Origin: Mytilus galloprovincialis | Lineage: Eukaryota; Mollusca; Bivalvia; Mytilida; Mytilidae | Assembly (NCBI RefSeq): GCF_965363235.1 | Contig: NC_134844.1 | Coordinates: 74,145,497 to 74,209,496, forward strand | DNA: 64,000 bases | Direction: 5' to 3' | Shown here: positions 33,625-44,835 of the stretch, piece after piece | Layout: every line of letters starts with the position of its first letter | Position numbering within the stretch: position 1 is the first letter of the stretch | Program-made: the position numbers and the translations under genes | The notes under the pieces: model-generated | What the model saw: only the letters and a program-made list of their open reading frames with translations | What the model was told of the DNA's origin: nothing | The model's database searches: none

Positions 33625-35352
33625 ATGGTTTCAAGTTTTTTTCTTGTCTGCATTTTTGAGACCTTATTACTTTCAAGTATATCCAGCGAGAATGTATCTA
33701 CAGGTGATGAAAAATATGAAAAGATTTTCAAGGAACTTAATGATTTACGACATACCACTAGTAAGTATTTCTTCAATTAGAATTGGTAGATTGGTGTTTT
33801 AACTTTAACACCAATTTGAACACTTTTGTGCTATTTCGTGGTGGTAAGTTTTTATTGATAGAGGAAGCCAGACTGCCCCGCGGAGAGAACCTCCGACCTT
33901 CGGTAGGAAAACAAACAATCCCAGTCCCAAGAGCACCTGCCCAGTGCAAGATTCGAACTCGCAACCTCAGTGTTGAATGGCTAGTGATATTCGGTAGTAG
34001 CTGGACTATACTTAGAGCACTCGGTGTACGAGGCCCCTCCAATTAAGAAGGATACGTCCTTTGTTTCTGAGCTATTTGCGCTCAGATGCTATAGTCGTAA
34101 AAAAACAAAATCACATGTTGTTGATGTCCTATAGATTATATAAGAACGACAAAGTATAATACACAAACATATAAAGAAAAAAGCAAAAGGGTGCCCTAAA
34201 ATATGGAAAAAAAATATTGAATAATGGGCAAATAAATAAGAATAAAGTATGTACACTGAAATGAAGACCCCTTTGAGACCCTCTTTGATTGTATTTTTTT
34301 TTAATTTTCATTTTTCAGCTTTCCTGGTACAGCAAAACAAACTACTCCAACTAAAACTTGCTAAAGTAGAAGAAAACGATTCGGCAAGATGTGAAAAGAG
34401 TAGAAAACGATTTGCTTCAGTTGGTAAGCATGGAAATAAAAATGTATTATTTACTTTAAGATTTCAAAGAATTGAGAACTTAAAATATATTGATCATTAT
34501 CTTTATTAAACTAATATCATTTGACTGACAACAAATCCACTAATTACAGTGTTGGTGATACCCGCAGGAATCTCTTGCTCAGCAGTAATGGCATCAATCT
34601 GACAAGAAAAATATAACAACCAAAACATGAGGATAGTTATGTCATGTATCCAAATAAGTAAGACATCACGAGACTTTAGTGACGTATCGACCCGCGATTT
34701 TGTGTCAATTTGTCCCATGTATAAAATGCATAGGTGCTTCCATGAAGTTTAATTTTTCTCATTAATCTGACCCATTTTTCTAACTTTTGCAGCTATATCA
34801 CTCCAAATTTTGTCTAGTTTTAGGCCCCTACTATGCAAAAGGGATCGTCTCTCTTTTAACAAATTTTAAGATAAAATTTTCGAACAAATAAACAGTTAAC
34901 ACGCATACACACAAAAAATAGACATAAAGGGAAGGATATCTATTTTAATCATTTTATTTTTTTCAGATTTCCTAAGTGTTTTCTTCACTGTTGAAAATAA
35001 CAACGACATGTCACTCGGTGATAACCAAGTTATTGCGTTCGACCACGTCGTAAGTAATGAAGGTAGTGGTTATGACACCTCAAATGGTATTTTTACTGCA
35101 CCAACAAACGGAGTTTACGTATTCCACGTTCAAATTCGGGGAAATGAAGACCATACCTGTTTGGTAGATATTGTTAAAAAAGGGAACAGGCTGATATCAA
35201 TCTGGGTTACATCAAATACGTCCGACAGCAGTATGGCGGTGGTTCGCCTTAATAACGGGGACAAAATTTGGATTCGGAACCGTCACTTCGACAGTCGCAG
35301 TTGCGTCCTTGATGATTTGTCCAGTTTTTCTGGATTTTTACTTTACCAGTAA
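33625..35352 (+). CDS. Secreted globular-head C1q-domain protein, copy 2
   Basis: Exons 33625-33760, 34319-34423 and 34967-35352 have exactly the same lengths and phases as copy 1 (136, 105, 386 nt) and encode 208 residues. Signal peptide and stalk differ from copy 1 at two or three residues (CIYETL to CIFETL; LVHQN to LVQQN). In the C1q domain a cluster of changes lies in the last third: WLTSN to WVTSN, RLNAGDK to RLNNGDK, NRHYNGGGCLL to NRHFDSRSCVL, and LLHQ to LLYQ. These fall in loops and strands near the C-terminus that could affect ligand choice or trimer contacts (inference). An AATAAA lies 11 bp past the stop, and a family D repeat starts 24 bp past it, so the native 3' UTR may have been replaced. 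Confidence 0.9.
33847..34045 (-). repeat. tRNA-derived SINE in intron 1 of C1q copy 2
   Basis: Same insertion site and orientation as in copy 1, so it predates the duplication. It retains the B-box-like GAGTTCGAATC (minus strand). Confidence 0.65.
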
Positions 35353-35363
35353 TATGAATTATG

Positions 35364-35369
35364 AATAAA
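35364..35369 (+). promoter_or_regulatory. Candidate poly(A) signal of C1q copy 2
   Basis: AATAAA 11 bp after the stop codon. It may serve copy 2 because a repeat begins immediately downstream; unusually close to the stop. Confidence 0.4.
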
Positions 35370-35376
35370 ATGCTTT

Positions 35377-35834
35377 TTATACCCCACCTACGATAGTAGA
35401 GGGGCATTATGTTTTCTGGTCTGTGCCTCCGTTCGTCCGTGCGTCCGTCCGTCCGTCCGTTCGCTTCAGGTTAAAGTTTTTGGTCAAGGTAGTTTTTGAA
35501 GAAGTTGAAGTCCAATCAACTTGAAACTTAGTACACATGTTCCTCATGATATGATCTTTCTAATTGTAATGCCAAATTATAGTTTTGACCCCAATTTCAT
35601 GGTCCACTGAACATAGAAAATGATAGTGCGAAGTTCAGGTTAAAGTTTTTGGTCAAGGTAGTTTTTGATGAAGTTAAAGTTACATCAACTTGAAACTTAG
35701 TAAACATGTTCCCTATGATATGATCTTTCTAATTATAATTCCAAATTATAATTTTGACCCCAATTTCACGGTCCACTGAACATAGAAAATGATAGTGCGA
35801 GTGGGGCATCCGTGTACTATGGACACATTCTTGT
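35377..35834 (+). repeat. Dispersed repeat family D with two tandem units
   Basis: Left edge 'ccccacctacgatagtagagggg' and a (GTCC)n run. Two 169-bp units start near 35465 and 35634 ('ttcaggttaaagtttttggtc'). The right edge is 'gtggggcatccgtgtactatgg'. Antisense single-unit relative at 13008-13262. Its edges, simple repeat and tandem core resemble the layout of 15424-16398. Confidence 0.8.
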
Positions 35835-37268
35835 TAAGTCATGTTTTGACAAGTTATTCAAACAAAAACAAAAACAACAAAAAACATAAAACATAAAACA
35901 ATAACCAAGATAATTGTGTAATTTCCAGGAGTATCTATACACCTCCGCTTTTAGAAACGGATGGTATATAATTATGAGTGTCCATCTGTTTTCCTTCAAT
36001 ATTTTCCAACAGGGAATGTCTCTGGTCCCACTTTTGTATCCATACTAATGTTGAACTTCTTTGTCTCCTATTGCGACTGTTTTGTTTAGAAGAGCATGAT
36101 CTATTTTTTTGTTTGTAAAATAGGAGTCGTCGGAAAATTGAACCATCAACAGGTCAAACAATTTTAAACCCAAGAGCGAGTGCATAAAATATTTGTGTGT
36201 GTTGAAATCTTTAATTTCACATGTTTCCAACAGTTTCATACGATGTATCAATGAAAATAGTACAGTATAAAACTGAAGTTGATAATACTCATCTTTGGGG
36301 ACGTAAAACGAGATAAAAAAAACCTAACTCTTGTAATTGAGTCAGACGAGCATAAACTCCTTGCAACCAATCCACAACGCGAACATGCGTCATCGATTAA
36401 AATGCCCGGACGATGATGACTAGACGACCTGCTGGTTTTAGAGAAAGATATTCGTGGGTAAACGATGGTAGTAACTATCACTCTATTGGAAGAAAGGTGG
36501 CCCTGGAGGTATCAGTAAAAGAATTTAGAAGACTTCAATAATTGTCGTCATCAATTTCTCCGCACAATCTACGTAAGCCTCTTGGTTTTTTGGGGGTTGT
36601 TTTATAGAAAAATTACACTTACCGGGTGCACTTGAGTCAATGTCAGCACAATATTACTAGTATTAGAATTATAATATATTGCTATAATTTTGTTGTGTGT
36701 TTCCTGTTGTATGTTTTTTTTTATTACACATGCTTCATATCTATTGCCTGTGTATATATATGGGATTGTTTATACATTGTAATGATATTGGTGAATGTTA
36801 GTATATATTTATGCCCTCCTGGGGCCCTTATTTGGTGTAAATGAAAACTATTCTTTTCTAGGCTATTCTGTAGTTTTTATTGATAAAATACGTGTAAAAT
36901 GTGCAACCCGGGCATTATCAGGCTATAGAAACGTTTATAAAATAGAAGCTCATCACATGATCTCATTTATCCAAACGTGTTATATTCATATTTGCAAACA
37001 TCAGTAGCCTGCTAAGATAAGCATCTATGGAGAATTAATAAGTATAAATTTGGAAGATTAACAAACACCGATGTTTTCGATAAATTTTAATTACAAATCT
37101 CAACAGATCACAGCCAAGTCTTACAACGAAAATAATGTTACAACTTATATTTTGTTCAACTATCAAACTTTAACAAACTAACAATGTACATGCATATCTT
37201 TATAAAAGAATATATTTATATTTCATAACAATTCAAACAAAAAAACAGTGTAAGAAATATCAACATAG
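35835..37268. other. Intergenic; 3' flank of the tetraspanin gene
   Basis: A 68-codon minus-strand ORF (36045-36251) looks protein-like but lacks splice or homology support. An AATAAA on the minus strand at 36881-36876 could end the distal-exon tetraspanin transcript (3' UTR ~390 nt). Confidence 0.35.
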
Positions 37269-37334
37269 TTAAACTCTTAGGTCATCATCATCACTTTTTT
37301 TCCAAGCGGCACATGCCAAAAATATACCAAGTAA
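37269..37334 (-). CDS. Tetraspanin distal terminal exon (duplicate)
   Basis: Preceded by gaaatttcag. It encodes the same TM4 end (LLGIFLACAAW) followed by KKSDDDDLRV and a stop. It is a 66-nt paralogue of the proximal exon ~217 bp upstream, with the same phase, so the two are interchangeable. The C-terminus LRV is hydrophobic, possibly PDZ-like; the proximal one ends in DII. Confidence 0.8.
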   Translation of the reverse strand, partial: LLGIFLACAAWKKSDDDDLRV

Positions 37335-40300
37335 CTGAAATTCAAAATAATAGCAATGAATTAAAAATGATTAACAATTATTAACGTTAATTATATACAA
37401 TTCAATGGTATACATTGGTGTTTTATCATATAAGTACAGTACACAAAATATCTCACCAAAACCAAAATAAATAGAAAAGTAGTTAAATTTAAATAATATC
37501 ATCATCTCCACTCCGCTTCCATGCTGCACAGGCCAAAAATATACCAAGCAACTGAAATAAATGCAGAGATGAATAAAATGTTTATCATGCAGCTTTTCGA
37601 TCAAAGAGAGATAACTCTAATTTGAAATACTTTCTTACTCTCGTTCCCAAGTTCTAAAAACTAAAACAAAACAATCTTTTCCAAAATTTCATTACTTTGG
37701 ATTTAACTGTTTACATAAGGGACTATTTCCTTTTGCTCATCAACTTTCCATTAATTTCTTATAGATCTATTCACGAAGCTGTCATAGTGAAAATAAACTA
37801 TAATTATAATTTTTATAATGAAACAGAAATTAACTCTGACTGAATACATCATCATTATAACCCAGATACTATTAGTGTTAAGATACTTTATTAAAAACAA
37901 ATACGAGACTAATTAAAAACTTTTATCGTGACTTTATCTGTTCTTACCTGAAACATGGCTACACCAACTCCTGCACCTATCAGAAGGGTAATGTGAGACT
38001 TTATTTGGTTTTCCATTTGATCGTAACAACCCTGAAAGAAGAAAAAATACACCTTATCCATAAAGTGCATAGTAGCAATTTAAAGGAGAAATCTAAAATC
38101 GATGGCAAAGATTTGTCACAGTGCTGACTGAAATATATTGTATAATTGTATATGCACCATTTATAGTGTACGAAAATTACTTTCACTTGCATGACGACTA
38201 CAACAACGTGGTACAAAGAAAAAAAGATAGATAAATGCGCACAACCAAACTTGAGTACAAATGCTTTTTTTTTTTTATCCTAAATGTCATATTTGTGGCA
38301 TTCAACTACAGTCACATAATATAAAGAATATTAAGACATAAACTTCATACTTGCCGGATTATTACAATTAAAGTCACAAAGCCGAAAAACATAAAATTCT
38401 AAATTTCATACTTATGGTATCCGAACTAAAGTCAAACAGCAAGCCTAAAGTCCAAGGCTACGATTTTTAATCTACAGTTCAAACACTTTAAAACTTGAAT
38501 CTTATTCCCATGATACCCAATCTTAAGTTTATAGTCAAGCAATAACGGTATATCATTCTAAACCGTATGGCATTCAAACTATAACCACAAAGTAAAATAA
38601 ATTGAATCATTGTTTTCAAAACTTAAGTCACACCTTTAACGGTCGTCTATAAGTAATGGAGTTTCAACTTACAGCATACACATTGCCTGTACTAATCGTA
38701 AATAGACTAACTGTTAGTTTCGGACTTACCTGGTCATACAAGTTTTTAAATGGTTTTACTTTTGCCTTTGCTTCTTTTTGGCATTCCTGTTTATTTGACC
38801 CACAACATGAATCCGGAACAAGTTTCTAAAAAAGTTTTAAATGTATCCAGTATTCAGTAAGAATTGTTATAGCTTTTAATCTTATAAATGCTATTCAATC
38901 CAATGGTTATTTCAGATATAACGGAAGCATCTATTGAATCTACTAGTATTTACAACAGACAGTTAAATTGTCCTCCCCCCTTTCGATGAAGAGGAAAGGA
39001 CGATAACTCTGTCTGTAAGGGAGATTGATTTCACAATTGTACATTCATTGCGATTGTATGTATGGTCGCTATAGTTCAGCATTGCTAACTCATTTTGGTT
39101 GAATGGAGACGATTAAGGGACCTCAGCAACAACTCATTCAGGGGTCCTGAGGTCAATATATACTTCATTTTCTAGCGGTAGTCGAAGTTTCCTCCTATTA
39201 TCTCAGTCGATATACTTTACAGAACCTACGAATTGAATTTAATTTTAATTTGTTAGTCTTGAATATGTATGTAAAATTTGCCGCTTTGACATTCTGCAAC
39301 AGTCAATCTAACATATTTTTGTTTCCAGTTTGCTCAAAAGAGTGATTACAACCACTTATCTTACCCTTCCGGAGGACCAAACATCATCCACAGTTTTGAT
39401 TGGGACGTGTTGCTCAGTTTATTTTGTGTTTTGTGTATTATTGTGCATGCGTCTTTTTGTCGTTTTTCGTTTTTAAGTCATGGCATTATCAGTTCGTTTT
39501 TGGCGACTTCTGAATTTGAATAACCCTATGGTATCTTTAGCCTCTCTGTACTTGTTTCACCTATTGTGTATCTTCACGACTATATCAACCAATCAGATCT
39601 TTGCTTGAAGGGTGCTCTTTTTAAATGAAAAATCCTGTTCCATATCTAACGAAATAGGGAAATCCTGTTCTATATATATAGATGTATCAATGAAGTCATC
39701 GGAAATAAATTTCACGGGATGTTTTATGTTAACTTACGTCATCAGCAAGTGGTATTTTCATTACAGTGTAGTCTGTAAAGTTGCGTTCGCCACAACATTT
39801 TAACTGAAAAAGAAAAATGGGGCGTCGAGATAGATATGGCAGGTTCTTGTTTGTTGTTCAAACGGAATCATCACATGATTCTATTACAATTTAAGTTTTT
39901 GAACATCAAAAAGTAGCGCATTTTTGGGCCTGTCCCAAATTAAGTCAGAAGCCTCTGGCCTTAGTAAGTCTTGCATATTTTTTGGTTTTAAATTTTAGTT
40001 CATTCATATTTTTTGGAGTTAAGTGTGGCGTCCATTTTAACTGAAGTATTACATAATTTTATTTAGAGGCCAGCTATGGACCATCTCCGGTTGCGGGATT
40101 TTCTCGCTGCGTTGAAGACCCATTGGTGGCTATGTATCAGAAAATTAGTTAGATACTCTAAAATATATCAAAATTATCTCCCCTTGACCACTGATCCTTT
40201 CTTCATGCATTTGAATTTCAATTATTATTTTATGTTTCTTTAATCACTCTGTAATGTTTATGTCATGTTGTAATTAATGTTATGCTCTTAATGGGCCCTT

Positions 40301-43300
40301 TAATTTGGAAAATAAAAATATTGTATTGTATTGTATTGTATTGTTATCTGCTCGTTTGTCGGGTTGCTGTCTCTGTGACATATACCCCATATTCATTCTC
40401 AATTTTATTATTAGCAGTGACGCTTTTTCAGAGTACATTTTATTATATCGTTTAACTATCAGTGGTAATTTTAGACGTGGTGTATATATTATTCAAATTA
40501 TTAGTGCGTAAATCATTAACTGACTAGGATTGCCATTGTTCCTGACGAAGGACGGGGGTACTCTCCGGGAACTTCGACTCGCTTCTTTAATAAGAAATGG
40601 CAGCCACGAAGTAGTGTTAAACACACAAAAAATTAACCAATCAATCATATTTCCAGATAAAATTTCTGCATATCTTAATTTTGCGACGAGTTTTTTTATG
40701 ACGATCTTGACGGTTCTTGCACGGTCGGTACTGCATATCATTTGTTTCTTTTAAAAACCCTAAATAAAAAATATTGACAGGGCCGTAACTACCTATGAGG
40801 CAGGCGAGGCAACTGCCTCCCCTGAATTTTCTACACCAAAAATTTTATTAAATGAAATATTAACAATATGTAGTCCTACACGAATAACTTGAATACACAT
40901 GTTTACAGTGTTAACAGTGATATCATGATATGTGATGTTTCCGGATTTTTGATCGAAACGGTGAACCATTTTAGTATTTGTTTCAGTATTTTGTGTTATG
41001 TTGTGTGGCCTTCCATCTGTTATTCAATATTTCCTATGTTGTACGAGAACGCATAAGAAACTTGGCTTTCCACAATTTTAAATAAAACTAATCACATTTA
41101 TTTAGGGGCTCAATTAAGCAGAGGAAGTTCCCTTTGTATTGTGAATCTTTTATGATATCGGAAATTCGTTACCGGCTGAATCAGCTGTTGGATATTTTTG
41201 TAACGTGTCTAGTCAGACAGTACGTCTGCCGATCGTATGAGAACATTATGGTAAATGCCTTAGTAGTAAAACACTCACATTCGTTGTAGTTCTATACATG
41301 TCTGTTCAGCTTTCTACGATATTGAAATTCAAGGTCCTCGATAAAAAAAAATATCTTGCGTTCTACTGATTATCTTGCTTTAGGCCTATATAATTTTTTT
41401 TAACTTACCAGTTTGATTTTTAACAAAAATATCTTTAAAAACAGATAACAATCGTTTGCAAAACAAATTTTTTCCATGTTCAAGTCTTCCTGATGAGTCT
41501 TAAAGTAAGGAAATCGAAGGAAAACGGGTAATTTTAAGCCATTTTATTGAGAGAGAGAGAAAAATCGACGGTCACAATATATTTAATGTTAATGATTATA
41601 GTTCAAAGTACGGCTTTCAAGACACAGCCTTGGCTAACCCCTAACACCAATCTCAGTTTGTTTTTGCATAAAAATTGCTCCCAGGTTCAAGCAATACTGA
41701 GGAGTGTTAAGGAAAACAGGTAATTTTTAGCCATTTTATTGTGGAAACAAATCAGCCGGGGCTGTGCCCCCAACCCCCTATCTAAGGGGCCTCAATCCGC
41801 GGCCCCAAACCCATGCTTCCCCTGAATTCAACCCCTGGTTACGGCCCTGTATTGATAATTCTATATAACGTCAATTTTAGCGAAATTTAAAGAAGCAAAA
41901 GTACACAATTATTTTGGGGGTCTATATTCATTGGTCTTTGCACTAACCCAGCTCTGGATCCCGTCCCATCCTTTATTGACCAGTTCACTCGTCTTATTTT
42001 TCGAATCGTACTCCGAAAGAGATTCTCTTAATACAGTTTGTAGCGTGTCGTCTACCTAAAACAAACAAAATAGTGTAGTTAGGTCTTTGTCGTGGTCCAC
42101 GTTTTAGTAATTAAATTTATTGAAAATAAAAATTTGGAAAAATTACAGTATTAAAAAATATTTTTATAGTGTAAGAAATTATGAATCTTATTTCTACTCC
42201 TACAAAAAAAGAGAACAGCTCGGCGAGCCTCACTTTTCATTCTGTTTCGTAAGCTAGTCAAATAAAGTATATATCTTCCTAAAGTATACGAATATCGAAT
42301 ATATATCTTTGATATATTTTTATAATTCAATTGTTTATTTATAAGTCAATTAATTTTTTTAATAACTTACTTTTCCTTTGTAAACAGCAGCAATGATTCC
42401 TGCAGAAAATTCACCAAGGAACACAAGCACCACGCATCCCATGTACTGAAAATGAAAATAAACAGGTATTATTTTAATTTTAGTTTCTTGTGTACAATTT
42501 GGAAATTAGTATGGCGTTCATTATCACTGGACTAGTATATATTTGTTTAGGGGCCAGCTGAAGGACGCCTCCGGGTGCGGGAATTTCTCGCTACATTGAA
42601 GACCTGTTGGTGACCCTCTGCTGTTGTTGTTTTTTATTTGGTCGGGTTGTTGTCTCTTTGACACATTCCCCATTTCCATTCTCAATTTTATTGTATATAT
42701 ATGTGGTGCAAGATGACGTTATGAATATAATGTTTCATTTGTTGTTGGTCCTAAATGATTTTTCACTGCATTACAAGAAAATTATTAGTACTAATAAATT
42801 AAAGAAGATGTGGTACGTTGCCAACGAGATAACTCTCCACTAGAGACCAAATTACACTTACAATGTGCAAAGTTTGTCTTAATTTATATATTCAGTACTA
42901 GGTATGTTCACCATGCAAGTATTGGGAAATAATGAAGTAACTTAAGAATAGCCATATAGGTCCTGCTGAAAATTGTAAATTATGTTGAATGTTGACCCGA
43001 GGCGAAGTCAAAGTTGAATTTCCAGGATACGTTACAATATGTTTGCCTAAATTTTCAAGTGAGAATTAGTATTAGGTATTAGGTATAATCATTTGACATT
43101 GTATCATATACTTTGACTTACCAGTGCCAAAAAGAATTTAATCTGCTTGCATCCACCAATAAAACCAAACAGACCGACAAGCAAAACGAATATACCAAAG
43201 CCTATTAATATGTAAGCAGCAGTAGATATATACTTGTCTCCGGAGTTCAGTTCTATTACATGTTGTATGTTTAGTAAATTAGGATTTACTTTTAGAAATA

Positions 43301-44835
43301 TTCCTACACCCAGTACAAATACACCTGTGAGCTGAAACATAAAGCAATTGATAATTAAAATGCAATGTAAAATTTTTTGTTGTTTTCCCAACGGAAGCTG
43401 TTAGTGCTTATATTCTATTAAGCTCAAATTACATCAATAAGGTGTCGAAGGCATAATACATTACAAGCAACAGCATTTTCGTGAAGTTTACATTAATTTG
43501 AATAAAACATTAAACACACAACACAACACAACACAACACAACACAACACATAAAAACCCTATAGTGCAAGTGGTCCCTATCCTCAGTTTGATATAACAAC
43601 TGTTTAATTAAGAATTCGATAGATTTCACTTGCTGACTTTTAGTTAGATCTAGAAAATAATAATTAGAAAGAATTTCAAGCAACCAGAAAAGGAGTAGGT
43701 TCAGTAAGACCCCTTTTGGGCCCCAAAATATAGCAGTTTTACAAAACTGTGAAAATGTAATCTTTAAGCTATTTATTTGAAAGAAGAATGCTTCTGCTAC
43801 ATAAAGATGGGCTGTTTTTGACAATACAATGCACATATTTCGGGTACTAGCATCATTAATTAATTAAGTCATGCTAAATTACTGAAATCTTCAATATTTT
43901 AGCATTTTAGTTCAATTTTAGACGGTTTCCGTCTTAAATGAAAGTGGCCGCATTCGTGTCCATTCATAATATTGAAATGTAAGTTGTATTTGATTCATAA
44001 TATTGAAATGTAAGTTGTATTTAATGATAATAGATAACATATATATAAAGGTTGAGGATAAACACGGATGCGGCCACTTTCATTTTTGACAAAAACCATC
44101 TGAAAAGTGACGTTTTTGGCATATTTGATAGATTTTTCATATTTAAGCTTGAATCGGAGCGTTTTTAATGACAAAATCAGTTAACATCTTTCACATAAAC
44201 TAATCGAATCAATCGAAAAAGACACAAAGTGTTTAAAAAGTGTCTAAAATCTTTCGTTAGATGAACTTGAAATTTGAGGCCAAAATCGGCCCTTACCGGA
44301 CTTACTCCTTTCTCTGCAAAGGCTTAGTTTTCCGACAAAAGTCACTTAAACAATAATCAATTATGGAAAATTTGTCTTACCATAGCATTTAGTTTTTGTG
44401 TTTACATTGTCTACTTTTATCATTTTGTATGTCACCGTGTAAGTAACAACCATATTGTTGAGTCATTTATTTTCGTGTGTTACAATTTTCGTGTATTGAA
44501 GAAAAAATGATTTTCGTGGATATTTGATTTTCTGATTTTGCCAAAATCTGTAAACATTTCAATAGAAAATTGATTATTCGTTCAACATTTGATTCGACGT
44601 TCCGTATGTACACTCATAATCCACGAAAATTGGTTGCCAACGAATAAATATGAATATGAATCCACATTATATATACATTATCCAATTAGGAGGGTGCATT
44701 AAGTACCATTGTATCTTGGTCACAAATAAGTATTATAGTACCTTTAATTCTTCAAAGTTAATAATAAATACTTACAACAAAAAGTATGTTGAATGTCACA
44801 AGGACACAACGAGCAAATCCATCACAACAACCCAT
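37269..44835 (-). CDS. Tetraspanin with two alternative terminal exons
   Basis: Coding exons, all phase 0 with good splice sites: 44835-44776, 43331-43122, 42445-42371, 42055-41948, 39803-39738, 38825-38730, 38031-37948, then either 37551-37489 or 37334-37269. The product has 253 or 254 residues, normal for the family. The start MGCCDGFARC offers juxtamembrane cysteines for palmitoylation. TM1 is ~12-33, the small loop ~34-54, TM2 ~55-80, TM3 ~86-110. The large extracellular loop (~111-216) carries CCG at 154-156, PDSCC at 177-181, C188 and C207, giving the six-cysteine pattern. TM4 is ~218-243. Tetraspanins organise plasma-membrane and endosomal microdomains with integrins and other partners. 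The specific paralogue is not assignable. Large introns hold family A and palindromic MITE insertions. One internal donor (gttagt after exon 4) is less canonical. Confidence 0.92.
37489..37551 (-). CDS. Tetraspanin proximal terminal exon
   Basis: Preceded by ttatttcag. It encodes LLGIFLACAAWKRSGDDDII and a stop, completing TM4 and giving a tail ending DDDII. Confidence 0.85.
   Translation of the reverse strand: MLGIFLACAAWKRSGDDDII
39355..39545 (+). repeat. Dispersed repeat family C
   Basis: 'cttacccttccggaggacc', 'gggacgtgttgctcag', 'gtcatggcattatcagttcg' and 'ccctatggtatctttagcctctc'. It sits in a tetraspanin intron. Confidence 0.7.
39922..40412 (+). repeat. Dispersed repeat family A, split by a LINE fragment
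   Basis: The left part 39922-40130 runs from 'gggcctgtcccaaattaagtc' to 'gacccattggtggc'. The right part resumes at ~40344 with 'tctgctcgtttgtcgggttg' and ends 'cattctcaatttta'. Confidence 0.75.
40131..40343 (+). mobile_element. Inserted LINE 3' fragment with (TATTG)n tail
   Basis: 5'-truncated segment ending 'atgctcttaatgggccctttaatttgg', 'aataaaaatattg', then five or six TATTG repeats. It interrupts the family A copy. Confidence 0.65.
40778..41849. mobile_element. Non-autonomous TIR element with TATTGA target duplication
   Basis: Begins CAGGGCCGTAACTACC and ends GGTTACGGCCCTG (inverted). TATTGA is present directly at both flanks (40772-40777 and 41850-41855). 1072 bp with no transposase ORF. 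CAGGG termini recall hAT, but a 6-bp duplication is not the hAT norm of 8. A shorter relative lies at 1080-1691. Confidence 0.8.
42472..42692 (+). repeat. Dispersed repeat family A
   Basis: 'tttcttgtgtacaatttgga', 'gcgttcattatcactggact', 'aggggccagctgaagg' to 'ttccattctcaatttta'. In the tetraspanin intron between coding exons 2 and 3. Confidence 0.85.
43514..43550. repeat. (AACAC)n microsatellite
   Basis: About seven pentanucleotide units in a tetraspanin intron. Confidence 0.9.
43689..44311. mobile_element. Palindromic MITE (AAAGGAGTA termini), copy 1
   Basis: Left end AAAGGAGTAGGTTCAGTAAG; the right end is the inverted AAAGGAGTAAGTCCGGTAAG. An inner inverted pair, 'gaaagtggccgcattcgtgt' (near 43940) and 'acacggatgcggccactttc' (near 44070), brackets a centre with a duplicated 'cataatattgaaatgtaagtt'. 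623 bp, no ORF of interest, inside a tetraspanin intron. Confidence 0.8.

Larger units (their letters stand above)
31051..35353 (+). repeat. Tandem duplication of a ~1.88-kb C1q gene unit
   Basis: The segments 31051-32935 and 33471-35353 are direct copies offset by ~2420 bp, collinear through 5' flank, three exons and both introns. Identity is very high everywhere except the last ~130 bp of coding sequence. The 3' flanks differ completely after the stop codons. About 535 bp of unrelated DNA lies between them, ending in a truncated MITE at the copy 2 breakpoint. Confidence 0.95.

Noticed and set aside
36045..36251. 68-codon minus-strand ORF with plausible composition
   Set aside because: No acceptor/donor, domain or neighbouring exon in phase; could be a decayed repeat ORF.
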